A stretch of DNA of 42,221 bases from Pseudomonas sp. MWU13-2100 (lineage in GTDB: Bacteria > Pseudomonadota > Gammaproteobacteria > Pseudomonadales > Pseudomonadaceae). The notes beneath the pieces were generated by a model. That model did not search any database. It had not been told where the DNA came from and was given only the letters and a program-made list of their open reading frames with translations. The translations under genes and the position numbers were made by a program. Of this stretch, positions 1 through 8,432 are shown piece by piece (position 1 is the first letter of the stretch; every line of letters begins with the position of its first letter). The DNA lies in assembly GCF_023242365.1 (NCBI RefSeq), contig NZ_JALLIX010000053.1, positions 1 to 42,221 of the forward strand, read 5' to 3'.

Positions 1-8
1 ATGGCCAT

Positions 9-38
9 AAAAAAGCCGCGAATCAACGCGGCTTCTTT
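9..38 (-). terminator. Rho-independent terminator of ychF
   Basis: An 8-bp perfect inverted repeat (AAGCCGCG at 13-20 and CGCGGCTT at 27-34, 6-nt loop) is followed on the minus strand by a run of T (positions 13 down to 9). It lies 19 bases past the ychF stop codon, so it fits an intrinsic terminator for the minus-strand transcript. Confidence 0.85.
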
Positions 39-52
39 GATTCCGGCAACGC

Positions 53-1153
53 TTACACGTTGAAACGGAAGTGCATCACATCACCGTCTTTAACGATGTA
101 TTCCTTGCCTTCCAGACGCCATTTACCGGCTTCCTTGGTCCCGGCTTCGCCCTTGTACTGGATGAAGTCGTTGTAGGCGATCACTTCAGCGCGGATAAAG
201 CCTTTCTCGAAGTCGGTGTGGATCACGCCAGCAGCTTGCGGGGCGGTGGCGCCGACACGCACGGTCCAGGCGCGGACTTCTTCGACACCGGCGGTGAAGT
301 AGGTCTGCAGGTGGAGCATTTCGTAGCCGGCGCGGATCACGCGGTTCAAGCCAGGTTCTTCAAGGCCCAGGGCTTCGAGGAACATGTCCTTCTCCTCGCC
401 GTCTTCCAGCTCGGCGATTTCCGCTTCGATCTTGTTGCACACCGGTACCACGACCGCGCCTTCTTCCTCGGCAATGGCCTTGACCACGTCCAGTAGCGGG
501 TTGTTCTCGAAGCCGTCTTCAGCGACGTTGGCGATGTACATCACCGGCTTGGTGGTCAGCAGGTGGAAACCACGGATCACCGCTTTCTCGTCGTCGCTCA
601 TGCTCTTCATCAGGCTGCGCGCCGGCTTGCCTTCGGTGAAGTGGGCGATCAACTGCTCCAGCAGGCCCTTCTGCACCACGGCGTCCTTGTCACCACCCTT
701 GGCGTTGCGCGTGACTTTCTGCAGTTGCTTCTCGCAGCTGTCGAGGTCGGCGAAGATCAGTTCCAGGTCGATGATCTCGATGTCGCGCTTGGGGTCGACG
801 CTGTTGGAGACGTGAATCACGTTCTCGTCTTCGAAGCAGCGGACCACGTGGGCGATGGCATCGGTCTCGCGGATGTTGGCAAGGAACTTGTTGCCCAGGC
901 CTTCACCCTTCGAAGCACCGGCGACGAGCCCGGCGATGTCGACGAACTCCATGGTGGTCGGCAGGATGCGCTTGGGCTTGACGATCTCGGCCAGGGCTTG
1001 CAGGCGCGGGTCGGGCATCGGCACGATGCCGCTGTTCGGCTCGATGGTGCAGAAGGGGAAGTTCTCCGCCGCGATACCGGATTTGGTCAGGGCGTTGAAC
1101 AGGGTGGATTTGCCGACGTTGGGCAGGCCGACGATGCCGCAATTGAATCCCAT
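53..1153 (-). CDS. ychF: Redox-regulated ATPase YchF (Obg/OLA1 family)
   Basis: This encodes 366 residues, close to the usual 363 for YchF. The P-loop is near the N-terminus (GLPNVGKST, about residues 9-17), followed by the switch region with DIAGLV around residue 72. The N-terminal G domain is followed by a helical hairpin and the C-terminal TGS domain (from about residue 280, ending HFRFNV). YchF/OLA1 proteins bind ATP rather than GTP, associate with ribosomes and act in stress responses and translation. The ATG is preceded by GAGGGG seven bases upstream. It lies 22 bp downstream of pth, the usual gammaproteobacterial pth-ychF pair, and ends in a terminator. The assignment is secure; the precise cellular role of YchF is less settled. 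Confidence 0.97.
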   Translation of the reverse strand: MGFNCGIVGLPNVGKSTLFNALTKSGIAAENFPFCTIEPNSGIVPMPDPRLQALAEIVKPKRILPTTMEFVDIAGLVAGASKGEGLGNKFLANIRETDAIAHVVRCFEDENVIHVSNSVDPKRDIEIIDLELIFADLDSCEKQLQKVTRNAKGGDKDAVVQKGLLEQLIAHFTEGKPARSLMKSMSDDEKAVIRGFHLLTTKPVMYIANVAEDGFENNPLLDVVKAIAEEEGAVVVPVCNKIEAEIAELEDGEEKDMFLEALGLEEPGLNRVIRAGYEMLHLQTYFTAGVEEVRAWTVRVGATAPQAAGVIHTDFEKGFIRAEVIAYNDFIQYKGEAGTKEAGKWRLEGKEYIVKDGDVMHFRFNV

Positions 1154-1175
1154 GGTGTTTCCCCTCGGATAAGAG

Positions 1176-1760
1176 TCAGGCCTTCTGGCTGTGCAGGTTT
1201 TTCATCGCGCGGTTCCATTCCCCGGCGAGGATATCCGGCAGCACGCCGAGGGCAAAATCGATGCTGGCATCGAGTTTTTCCTGTTCGGCGCGTGGCGCAC
1301 GACCCAGGACAAAATTTGAAACCATACTGGCAACGCCCGGGTGGCCAATGCCAAGCCGCAGGCGGTGAAAGGTATTCTGGTTGCCGAGCTGCGCGATGAT
1401 GTCGCGCAGGCCGTTGTGCCCGCCGTGTCCGCCACCCTGTTTAAGCTTGGCGACGCCGGGAGGCAAGTCCAGTTCGTCGTGGGCCACCAGGATTTCTTCA
1501 GGCGTGATGCGGAAGAATCCAGCCAATGCCGATACGGCCTGGCCGCTACGGTTCATGTAGGTGGTGGGGATCAACAGGCGAACATCCTGACCCTGGTGAC
1601 TGAAGCGCCCGGTCAGGCCGAAATATTTGCGATCGGCCACCAGGTTGACACCTTGGGCGTGGGCGATGCGTTCAACAAAAAGGGCCCCCGCGTTATGCCG
1701 GGTCTGTTCGTATTCGGTGCCTGGATTTCCCAGGCCAACGATCAGTTTGATGGCAGTCAC
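1176..1760 (-). CDS. pth: Peptidyl-tRNA hydrolase
   Basis: This 194-residue protein cleaves the ester bond of peptidyl-tRNAs released prematurely from ribosomes and so recycles tRNA in the cytoplasm. The family signature GLGNPGTEYEQTRHNAG is at residues 9-25 and contains Asn12 and the catalytic His22. The length matches the family (about 190-195). The start codon is GTG, with a GGAAGGG sequence about 10 bases upstream. It lies between rplY and ychF on the same strand, as in other Pseudomonas. The 169-bp gap to rplY upstream holds no gene and no obvious terminator, so read-through from rplY is possible. Confidence 0.97.
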   Translation of the reverse strand: MTAIKLIVGLGNPGTEYEQTRHNAGALFVERIAHAQGVNLVADRKYFGLTGRFSHQGQDVRLLIPTTYMNRSGQAVSALAGFFRITPEEILVAHDELDLPPGVAKLKQGGGHGGHNGLRDIIAQLGNQNTFHRLRLGIGHPGVASMVSNFVLGRAPRAEQEKLDASIDFALGVLPDILAGEWNRAMKNLHSQKA

Positions 1761-1929
1761 GACAGGGGCCCTTCCTAGGAGTTGTGGATAACATCGCGGC
1801 TATTGAGGTCGCGGCGAAAGTGGACGAAACGCGCTCATTTACATGATGCAAACTTCGCGATCCCGCCCGCTTTACTCGCTACTTGCCAGCTCGCGATGTT
1901 TCCATGACTCCAACGTTACGGAGTAAATA

Positions 1930-2523
1930 TTACTCGGCAGCGTCAGCTTCCGGTGCAACACGTGGCGCGTGAACGTTGGCAACAGCCAGGTCGTTACCGT
2001 GAGCCAGTGCAACGAACTCAACGCCTTTTGGCGCTTTGAGGTCCGACAGGTGAACGATCGAACCGACTTCGGCGTCAGCCAGGTCGACTTCGATGAACTC
2101 AGGCAGATCTTTCGGCAGGCAGCTGACTTCTACTTCAGCCACAACGTGGGAGATCTCGCCGCCTTTCTTGATCGCTGCGGCTTCGTTGACGAAGTGCACC
2201 GGTACGTGAGCGGACAGTTTCTGACCGGCAACCACGCGGACGAAGTCAGCGTGCAGCACGTGGCCTTTGGACGGGTGACGTTGCAGCGCCTTGATGATCA
2301 CGTTTTGCTTGGCGCCGCCAACGTTCAGCTCGATGATGTGGCTGTAAGCCGCTTCGTTTTCGAGCAGTTTGGCAACTTCCTTGGCCAGCATGCTGATGGA
2401 TTCAGGGGCTTTTTCGCCACCGTAAACTACAGCTGGAACCAGGCTTGCGAGACGACGCAGGCGGCGGCTCGCACCTTTCCCCAGGTCGGAACGCACTTCA
2501 GCATTCAGGGTAAATTCGTTCAT
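1930..2523 (-). CDS. rplY: 50S ribosomal protein L25/general stress protein Ctc (bL25)
   Basis: This encodes 197 residues of the long Ctc-type bL25. The N-terminal 5S-rRNA-binding domain (NEFTLNAEVRSDLGKGASRRLRR) is followed by a C-terminal beta domain and an acidic/Ala-rich tail. The protein binds 5S rRNA in the large subunit. I chose the ATG at 2521-2523 because GGAGAG sits just upstream and the family starts MxEF. An in-frame start 24 bases further upstream adds a non-conserved MWLIWRVN. It is downstream of prs, but a strong terminator separates the two, so rplY probably has its own promoter or depends on read-through. Confidence 0.96.
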   Translation of the reverse strand: MNEFTLNAEVRSDLGKGASRRLRRLASLVPAVVYGGEKAPESISMLAKEVAKLLENEAAYSHIIELNVGGAKQNVIIKALQRHPSKGHVLHADFVRVVAGQKLSAHVPVHFVNEAAAIKKGGEISHVVAEVEVSCLPKDLPEFIEVDLADAEVGSIVHLSDLKAPKGVEFVALAHGNDLAVANVHAPRVAPEADAAE

Positions 2524-2588
2524 GTTGACTCTCCAAATTAACCACATCCACCTTAGCGTTTGCGACCAGCGCTAAAGGCGGTATGGGC

Positions 2589-2624
2589 AAAAAAGCCCCG
2601 CCCCAACAGGTGTTGGGGCGGGGC
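2589..2624 (-). terminator. Strong rho-independent terminator after prs
   Basis: The arms are a perfect 14-bp GC-rich inverted repeat (2595-2608 and 2611-2624, effectively 13 bp with a 4-nt loop). On the minus strand they are followed by six T residues (2594 down to 2589). It lies 38 bp past the prs stop codon and 66 bp before the rplY start. It should separate the two genes, or attenuate rplY. Confidence 0.9.
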
Positions 2625-2661
2625 GCTTTTCGTCAGCGAGAGATCCGAAAGGGCAGGGCCC

Positions 2662-3603
2662 TTAGCGGAACATCGCGCTGATCGATTCTTCGTTGCTGAT
2701 GCGGCGAACCGCTTCGGCGACTACCGGTGCGATATCCAGTTGACGGATACGCGCACAGGCTTGTGCTGCAGCGGACAGCGGGATGGTGTTGGTCACCACC
2801 AGCTCGTCCAGCACGGAATTTTCAATGTTCTCGATCGCACGACCCGACAGCACAGGGTGTGTGCAGTAGGCAAAGACCTTGGCAGCGCCATGTTCCTTGA
2901 GGGCTTTCGCCGCGTGGCACAGGGTGCCGGCGGTGTCGACCATGTCATCGACGAGAATACAGGTGCGGCCTTCGACGTCACCGATGATGTGCATCACTTC
3001 GGAGTGGTTGGCCTTCTCACGACGTTTGTCGATGATGCCCAGATCCACGCCCAGCGACTTGGCAACAGCCCGTGCACGCACGACGCCACCAATGTCCGGA
3101 GACACGATCATCAGATTTTCGAAGCGTTGGTCTTCGATGTCATCCACCAGCACGGGGGAGCCGTAGATGTTATCTACCGGAATATCGAAGAAGCCCTGGA
3201 TCTGGTCTGCGTGCAGGTCAACCGTGAGAACACGGTCGATGCCGACGACGGTGAGCATGTCAGCGACGACTTTCGCGCTGATAGCCACACGCGCGGAACG
3301 CGGACGGCGATCCTGGCGGGCATAACCAAAGTAAGGGATCACCGCAGTGATTCGAGTGGCTGAGGAACGGCGGAAGGCATCAGCCATCACGACGAGTTCC
3401 ATCAGGTTATCGTTGGTCGGAGCGCAAGTCGGCTGAATGATGAAGACGTCTTTACCGCGGACGTTTTCATTGATCTCAGCGGTAATTTCGCCGTCGGAAA
3501 ACTTGCCGACAGAGATGTCACCGAGTGGGATATGCAGCTGACGTACGACACGTCGAGCCAGATCGGGGTTGGCGTTCCCCGTAAAGACCATCATCTTGGA
3601 CAC
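2662..3603 (-). CDS. prs: Ribose-phosphate pyrophosphokinase (PRPP synthetase)
   Basis: The enzyme makes PRPP from ribose 5-phosphate and ATP, feeding purine, pyrimidine, His, Trp and NAD synthesis. I chose a GTG start at 3603 (VSKMMVFTGNANPDL), giving 313 residues, the standard Pseudomonas length. A longer reading frame upstream runs into the tRNA region and is not conserved. Visible motifs are the RQDRRPRSARV loop for ATP, DLHADQIQGFF, and the ribose-phosphate loop VDDMVDTAGT around residue 220. The gene lies directly downstream of tRNA-Gln and ispE, the usual ispE-prs-rplY order. Later in the window, upp and hpt encode PRPP-consuming enzymes. A strong terminator follows. Confidence 0.97.
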   Translation of the reverse strand: MSKMMVFTGNANPDLARRVVRQLHIPLGDISVGKFSDGEITAEINENVRGKDVFIIQPTCAPTNDNLMELVVMADAFRRSSATRITAVIPYFGYARQDRRPRSARVAISAKVVADMLTVVGIDRVLTVDLHADQIQGFFDIPVDNIYGSPVLVDDIEDQRFENLMIVSPDIGGVVRARAVAKSLGVDLGIIDKRREKANHSEVMHIIGDVEGRTCILVDDMVDTAGTLCHAAKALKEHGAAKVFAYCTHPVLSGRAIENIENSVLDELVVTNTIPLSAAAQACARIRQLDIAPVVAEAVRRISNEESISAMFR

Positions 3604-3649
3604 GCGCAGTACCTGAAGGCTGAGGGTAACCTGGATGAGTATAGGAAAA

Positions 3650-3724
3650 TGGCAGGGGCGGCTGGATTCGAACCAACGCATGGCAGGATCAAAACCTGCT
3701 GCCTTACCGCTTGGCGACGCCCCT
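3650..3724 (-). tRNA. tRNA-Gln (anticodon UUG)
   Basis: On the minus strand the acceptor arms AGGGGCG and CGCCCCT pair perfectly over 7 bp. The anticodon arm is GCAGG-TTTTGAT-CCTGC with anticodon TTG, and the T arm contains GGTTCGAATCC. Discriminator G is followed by an encoded CCA. The 75 bases fold as a normal cloverleaf. It sits between ispE and prs on the same strand and is probably processed from their transcript. Confidence 0.97.
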
Positions 3725-3758
3725 GTATCTGTTGCAACGAGTACCCAGTACTCGATTC

Positions 3759-4610
3759 CTAGAGCAGACTCTGCAGCTTGCGATGCAACATCGAAACGTT
3801 GCTTCCCTTTGCCACAAACCCTGTTTGGGTCTCTGTAAGAAGGGCCGAGACTTTATCAGCTTCAGCTTTGTTTGGGAAGGCCCCAAACACACAACTTCCA
3901 GTTCCGGTTAACTTTGCTTCGGTAAATTTACCTAACAAATTCAAAGCGTTACGTACCTCTGGATAACGCCTTGCGACAACCGGCAAGCAGTCATTACGAC
4001 TGTTTCCCTTGGGAACGGGGCGCACTTTAATGGGCGCGGAGTCACGTGTCAACAGCGGATCGGAAAAAATTTCTGCTGTACTTACAGAGACTTGCGGAAC
4101 GAGCACGACATACCAGGGTTCTTCGGGGTCAACCGGGGTGAGTTTTTCCCCCACGCCCTCGGCGAAAGCCGCGTGGCCACGAACGAAAACCGGCACGTCG
4201 GCGCCCAGTGTCAGGCCCAGCGCGGCCAGGCGATCTTCGTCCCAGCCCAGTTGCCAGAGGTGGTTGAGGCCGAGCAGGGTGGTCGCGGCATTCGAACTGC
4301 CGCCGCCGATGCCGCCGCCCATGGGCAGGATTTTTTCGATCCAGATATCCACGCCCAACGAGCAGCCCGATTGCTCCTGGAGTTTTTTTGCGGCGCGCAC
4401 GATCAGGTTGCTGTCGTGGGGCACGTCTTCGAATTCGGTGTGCAACTGGATCACGCCGTCGTCACGCACGGCAAAGCTCAGTTCGTCGCCGTAGTCGAGA
4501 AACTGAAACAGCGTCTGCAATTCGTGATAACCGTCGGCGCGGCGACCGAGGATATGCAGCATCAGGTTGAGCTTGGCCGGCGAGGGCAGTGTCAGGCGGG
4601 CAGCGCTCAT
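3759..4610 (-). CDS. ispE: 4-diphosphocytidyl-2-C-methyl-D-erythritol kinase
   Basis: This is a GHMP-family kinase of 283 residues that phosphorylates CDP-methylerythritol in the MEP isoprenoid pathway. The N-terminal substrate-site motif PSPAKLNLMLHILGRRADGYH is near residues 9-29. The glycine-rich ATP loop PMGGGIGGGSSNAA is around residues 95-108. The ATG follows the lolB stop codon by one base (TGAGATG), so translation is probably coupled to lolB. The lolB-ispE-tRNA-prs order is standard in Pseudomonas. The start has only a weak GGGG-type Shine-Dalgarno sequence, consistent with coupling. Confidence 0.96.
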   Translation of the reverse strand: MSAARLTLPSPAKLNLMLHILGRRADGYHELQTLFQFLDYGDELSFAVRDDGVIQLHTEFEDVPHDSNLIVRAAKKLQEQSGCSLGVDIWIEKILPMGGGIGGGSSNAATTLLGLNHLWQLGWDEDRLAALGLTLGADVPVFVRGHAAFAEGVGEKLTPVDPEEPWYVVLVPQVSVSTAEIFSDPLLTRDSAPIKVRPVPKGNSRNDCLPVVARRYPEVRNALNLLGKFTEAKLTGTGSCVFGAFPNKAEADKVSALLTETQTGFVAKGSNVSMLHRKLQSLL

Positions 4611-4611
4611 C

Positions 4612-5229
4612 TCACTGCCCCAGCTGGCGCGGTTGCCAGTCCTTGATCACCAGGGTCACGTCGAGGTCGCGGCCGTGCAGCTTGAGGCGCTCGGGTAACC
4701 AGTAGCCGTTCTGCTCGCTGTAGCTCAGGTACTCGACCTGCCAACCATCCTGTTCCAGGCTGGCCAGGCGGCTGTCGTTGTCCAGGCTCAGGCGGCTCTT
4801 GCTGTCCGGCGCGGGGAGGCCACGGACCCACCAGACCAGATGGGACACCGGCAGCTCCCAGCCCAATTGCTCCTGAAGCAGGGCCTCGGGGCTGGTGGCG
4901 GCATAGCGGCCCTGGTTGGCGACCTCCAGGGTCACCTGCCCGGGACGCCCGGTCAGACGGGCCGCGCCGCGCCCCAGCGGGCCGGACAGACGGATATCGT
5001 AGTAGTCCTGGCGTTGCAGCCAGAACAGGGTGCCGCTACCGGAGTCCTTGGGCGCGCGGATACCGACCTTGCCATTGATCTGCCAGCCATCGAGGCTGCT
5101 CAATTGCTGTTTGTGTTTGGCCCAGAGGGCCGGGTCGCCGTGGCCTTCGACGGACTCACGGGCGCCGAAGCCCGCGCAACCGGCGAGCAGGGCGATCAGG
5201 CTGAAAACAACGAGGTGGCGCAAAAACAT
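4612..5229 (-). CDS. lolB: Outer-membrane lipoprotein receptor LolB
   Basis: LolB takes lipoproteins from the periplasmic carrier LolA and inserts them into the outer membrane. This 205-residue protein has a lipoprotein signal peptide with lipobox LLAGC (lipidated Cys18). It then continues with the LolB fold (LSSLDGWQINGKVGIRAPKDSGSG, then the QRQDYYDIRLSGPLGRGAARL stretch). The gene sits four bases after the TPR lipoprotein gene and one base before ispE, so the three form one operon. The start has no strong Shine-Dalgarno sequence. Confidence 0.95.
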   Translation of the reverse strand: MFLRHLVVFSLIALLAGCAGFGARESVEGHGDPALWAKHKQQLSSLDGWQINGKVGIRAPKDSGSGTLFWLQRQDYYDIRLSGPLGRGAARLTGRPGQVTLEVANQGRYAATSPEALLQEQLGWELPVSHLVWWVRGLPAPDSKSRLSLDNDSRLASLEQDGWQVEYLSYSEQNGYWLPERLKLHGRDLDVTLVIKDWQPRQLGQ

Positions 5230-5233
5230 AAGC

Positions 5234-6958
5234 TTAAAGAGTCTCGGAACCGGTCAGGCGCTTGATGGTGCTGCGCAGGAGTGGGCTGTCGGGCTGGTCC
5301 TTGAGGAACTTGCCCCAGATTTGTTTGGCTTCGCGTTGCTTGCCGTTGTTCCACAGGACTTCGCCCAGGTGCGCGGCGACTTCCTGGTCGGGGAAGCGTT
5401 CCAGGGCCTGGCGCAGCAGGCGTTCGGCTTCGTCGAGGTTGCCCAGGCGGAAGTTCACCCAGCCGAGGCTGTCGAGCACGGCCGGATCTTCCGGGTTCAA
5501 CTGGTGCGCCTTCTCGATCAGTTCCTTGGCTTCGGCATAGCGGGTGGTGCGGTCCGACAGGGTGTAGCCGAGGGCGTTCAACGCCATGGCATTGTCCGGT
5601 TCGCGCTTGAGGATGGCGCGCAGGTCTTTCTCCATCTGTGCCAGGTCGTCACGCTTTTCCGCTTGCATGGCGCGGGTGTAAAGCAGGTTCAGGTCGTCCG
5701 GGTACTGCAACAGGGCTTGTTGCAGGACGCTCCAGGCGCGATCGCCCTGATGGTTGGCTTCGAGTATCTCGGCCTCGATCAGGTAAAGCTGGATCGCGTA
5801 GTCCGGCTGCTCGTCGCGGGCCGTCTTGAGTTTGCTCGAGGCCTCGGCGCCACGCCCGGTGGTGACCAGGATATCGGTCTGGCGCAGTTGCGCCGGCAGG
5901 TAATCGTTGCCCGGTCCGACTTGCCCGTATTCATCCAGGGCGGTCTGCAGGTCGTTGTGTTCTTCGGCGATGCGGCCCAGGTTCAGGTGCGCCGAGTCGA
6001 CATGGCTGTCGCGGGCGATCAGTTCCTCCAGGTAACCCTTGGCTTCGTCCCAGGCCTTGGCCTCAAGGCAGACGAGGGCCAGGGAGAAACGCAGTTCGTC
6101 ATCTTCCGGGTATTGCTGCACCAGGCTGGAGAACTGGGTCTTGGCGTCGGCCATGCGATCCTGTTCCACCAGCATGCGCGCATAAGTCAGGCGCAGGCGC
6201 TTGTCGTCCGGGTACTGCTTGATGCTTTTTTCCAGGATCGGCAAGGCTTCCTTGCCGCGGTTCAGCGCTTGCAGCAAGCGTGCGCGCAGCAGGATCGGGG
6301 CGATTTCGCCTTCTTCCGGCGGGTTTTTTTCCAGCAGTGCCAAGGCGGCCTGGGTATCGCCGTCCTGTTGCAGCAACAGCGCCTTGCCGAAAATCAGCTG
6401 GCTGTTCTTTGGATGCTTGACCAGCAGGCGGTCGAAACTTTTCTTCAGGCCGTTGCGGGTGTCCTGATCGGTATCGGCGGCTGACAGGGCAAGGAAGTCG
6501 AAATGGGTGTCGCCCTTGCCTTGCAGGACCTTCTCCATATAGACCATGGCGTCGTCATAACGCCCGCTGCGGGCCAGCTGGATGGCGGCCGCGCGTTGTG
6601 CCTCGAGGTCGGTCGGGGCGTTTTTCGCCCAGATCAGCGAGGTATCGAGGGCGGCCTGATCGGCGCCCAGGTACTCGGCAATGCGGAAGGCCCGCTCGGA
6701 AATCCCCGGATCCTGGGTGTTGATCGCCTGGGTCACGTAGTTATCCAGCGCGATATCGAAACGATTTCGCTGCCCGGCCAGCTCCGCGCTCAACAGGCTG
6801 AACACCGTATCTTCGGTGAACGAGCTGTAGACCTTGGGCTTTTCCGGGGCCGGAGTGGTGTCTTCAGTCGGCGGCGTACGCCCCGGCGACACGGGTGCCA
6901 AGGCCTGGCAGCCGCTGAGGAAGACAAAAGCGAGGAGCAACGCGGAGGATCTATTCAT
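5234..6958 (-). CDS. Tetratricopeptide-repeat outer-membrane lipoprotein
   Basis: This encodes 574 residues. The N-terminus MNRSSALLLAFVFLSGC is a lipoprotein signal with Cys17 as the modified residue. A Pro/Thr-rich linker follows (about 20-50), then an almost continuous array of TPR-like helical pairs to the C-terminus; the last canonical one is LNALGYTLSDRTTRYAEAKELIEKAHQLNPEDPAVLDSLGW. It is orthologous by position to the P. aeruginosa TPR gene next to hemA (PA4667, from memory), whose function is not well defined. I chose the ATG at 6958 because it begins the signal peptide. It lacks a clear Shine-Dalgarno sequence, and an in-frame start upstream (7036) would bury the signal. First gene of the lolB-ispE unit, divergent from hemA. 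Confidence 0.9.
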   Translation of the reverse strand: MNRSSALLLAFVFLSGCQALAPVSPGRTPPTEDTTPAPEKPKVYSSFTEDTVFSLLSAELAGQRNRFDIALDNYVTQAINTQDPGISERAFRIAEYLGADQAALDTSLIWAKNAPTDLEAQRAAAIQLARSGRYDDAMVYMEKVLQGKGDTHFDFLALSAADTDQDTRNGLKKSFDRLLVKHPKNSQLIFGKALLLQQDGDTQAALALLEKNPPEEGEIAPILLRARLLQALNRGKEALPILEKSIKQYPDDKRLRLTYARMLVEQDRMADAKTQFSSLVQQYPEDDELRFSLALVCLEAKAWDEAKGYLEELIARDSHVDSAHLNLGRIAEEHNDLQTALDEYGQVGPGNDYLPAQLRQTDILVTTGRGAEASSKLKTARDEQPDYAIQLYLIEAEILEANHQGDRAWSVLQQALLQYPDDLNLLYTRAMQAEKRDDLAQMEKDLRAILKREPDNAMALNALGYTLSDRTTRYAEAKELIEKAHQLNPEDPAVLDSLGWVNFRLGNLDEAERLLRQALERFPDQEVAAHLGEVLWNNGKQREAKQIWGKFLKDQPDSPLLRSTIKRLTGSETL

Positions 6959-7062
6959 ATAGGAGAAGGACGACTTACCTGCGGGTCGGGGCATCATGAC
7001 ACAAGCGGCGGGCAGAACCATACCCGAGACGCTCACCAGACACTTATAGCAACGTTACATTA

Positions 7063-7117
7063 GGACAATAGTCGGCAGTGGTTGTTCTGAATCAGTCGAA
7101 GGTGGACAATTGTCGGC
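7063..7117. promoter_or_regulatory. Duplicated near-palindromic element between the TPR gene and hemA
   Basis: The 14-mer GGACAAT-A/T-GTCGGC occurs twice in direct orientation, at 7063-7076 and 7104-7117, with start points 41 bp apart and one mismatch. The second copy contains the perfect palindrome GACAATTGTC (7105-7114). The pair lies in the 184-bp divergent promoter region. A weak sigma70-like pair for hemA (TTGTTC, 17 bp, GACAAT) overlaps the second copy. This suggests an operator, but I recognise no regulator for it. Confidence 0.4.
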
Positions 7118-7142
7118 TTCTCGACATCATCAGCGACCCTGA

Positions 7143-8432
7143 ATGGCCTTCCTCGCACTCGGCATCAACCACAAGACGGCGTCCGTAGACGTGCGCGAGC
7201 GCGTGGCTTTTACCCCCGAGCAATTGGTGGAGGCCCTGCAGCAACTGTGCCGCCTCACTGACAGCCGTGAAGCCGCGATCCTCTCCACCTGCAATCGCAG
7301 TGAACTGTATATCGAGCAGGAGCACCTCACGTCGGACACGGTGTTGCGCTGGCTGGCCGATTATCACCACCTGAGCCTCGAAGACCTGCGGGCCTGTGCC
7401 TATGTGCACGAGGACGATGCCGCCGTTCGTCATATGATGCGCGTGGCCTCGGGCCTGGATTCGCTGGTGTTGGGCGAACCGCAGATTCTCGGCCAGATGA
7501 AGTCGGCCTATGCCGTGGCGCGGGAGGCGGGAACCATAGGTCCGTTGCTCGGACGCCTGTTCCAGGCCACGTTCAGCGCCGCCAAGCAGGTGCGTACCGA
7601 CACCGCTATCGGCGAGAACCCGGTGTCGGTGGCCTTTGCCGCCGTCAGCCTGGCGAAACAGATTTTCAGCGATCTGCAGCGCAGCAGCGCGTTGCTGATC
7701 GGCGCCGGCGAAACCATCACCCTGGTCGCCCGCCACCTGCATGAGCAGGGCGTCAAGCGTATCGTGGTGGCCAACCGGACCCTGGAGCGGGCCAAGATCC
7801 TCGCCGAAGAGTTCGGTGCCCACGCGGTATTGTTGTCCGACATCCCCCAGGAGCTGGTGCACAGCGATATCGTCATCAGTTCCACCGCCAGCCAGTTGCC
7901 GATCCTCGGCAAGGGCGCGGTGGAAAGCGCCTTGAAGCTGCGCAAGCACAAGCCGATCTTCATGGTGGACATCGCCGTACCCCGGGATATCGAGCCGGAA
8001 GTCGGCGAGTTGGACGACGTTTACCTCTATAGCGTTGACGATCTCCACGAAGTGGTCGCCGAGAACCTCAAGAGCCGCCAGGGTGCCGCACAAGCCGCCG
8101 AGGAACTGGTGAGCAGCGGCGTCAACGACTTCATGGCACGCCTGCGCGAGCTCGCCGCGGTGGATGTGTTGCGCGCCTACCGCCAGCAGAGCGAGCGCCT
8201 GCGCGACGAAGAATTGCTCAAGGCCCAGCGTCTGCTGGCCAACGGCGGCAGCGCCGAAGAGGTGCTGATGCAACTGGCCCGTGGCCTGACCAACAAATTG
8301 ATGCATGCGCCCAGCGTGCAACTGAAAAAGTTGTCCGCCGAAGGCCGCCTCGATGCGCTGGCCATGGCCCAGGAACTCTTTGCCCTCGGTGAGGGCTCAT
8401 CGGATAGCTTTTCGGATAAGAAACCGCAATGA
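7143..8432 (+). CDS. hemA: Glutamyl-tRNA reductase
   Basis: The enzyme reduces Glu-tRNA(Glu) to glutamate-1-semialdehyde with NADPH, the first committed step of C5-pathway tetrapyrrole (heme) synthesis. It has 429 residues, typical for the family. It begins GINHKTASVDVRERV and carries the catalytic Cys50 in STCNRSELY. The signature LVLGEPQILGQMKSAY is near residue 100 and the NADPH-binding LLIGAGE near residue 185, before a C-terminal helical dimerisation domain. No strong Shine-Dalgarno sequence precedes the ATG. It overlaps prfA by four bases (ATGA) and heads the hemA-prfA-prmC-moeB-murI operon. Confidence 0.97.
   Translation: MAFLALGINHKTASVDVRERVAFTPEQLVEALQQLCRLTDSREAAILSTCNRSELYIEQEHLTSDTVLRWLADYHHLSLEDLRACAYVHEDDAAVRHMMRVASGLDSLVLGEPQILGQMKSAYAVAREAGTIGPLLGRLFQATFSAAKQVRTDTAIGENPVSVAFAAVSLAKQIFSDLQRSSALLIGAGETITLVARHLHEQGVKRIVVANRTLERAKILAEEFGAHAVLLSDIPQELVHSDIVISSTASQLPILGKGAVESALKLRKHKPIFMVDIAVPRDIEPEVGELDDVYLYSVDDLHEVVAENLKSRQGAAQAAEELVSSGVNDFMARLRELAAVDVLRAYRQQSERLRDEELLKAQRLLANGGSAEEVLMQLARGLTNKLMHAPSVQLKKLSAEGRLDALAMAQELFALGEGSSDSFSDKKPQ

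Noticed and set aside
5030..6484. Long open frame (about 480 codons) on the plus strand
   Set aside because: It is antisense to the TPR lipoprotein gene, Gln/Val/Ala-rich with no recognisable domain, and explained by high GC third-position bias.
7092..8321. About 400-codon open frame on the minus strand opposite hemA
   Set aside because: hemA on the other strand is certain; the antisense frame is His/Gln-rich noise.
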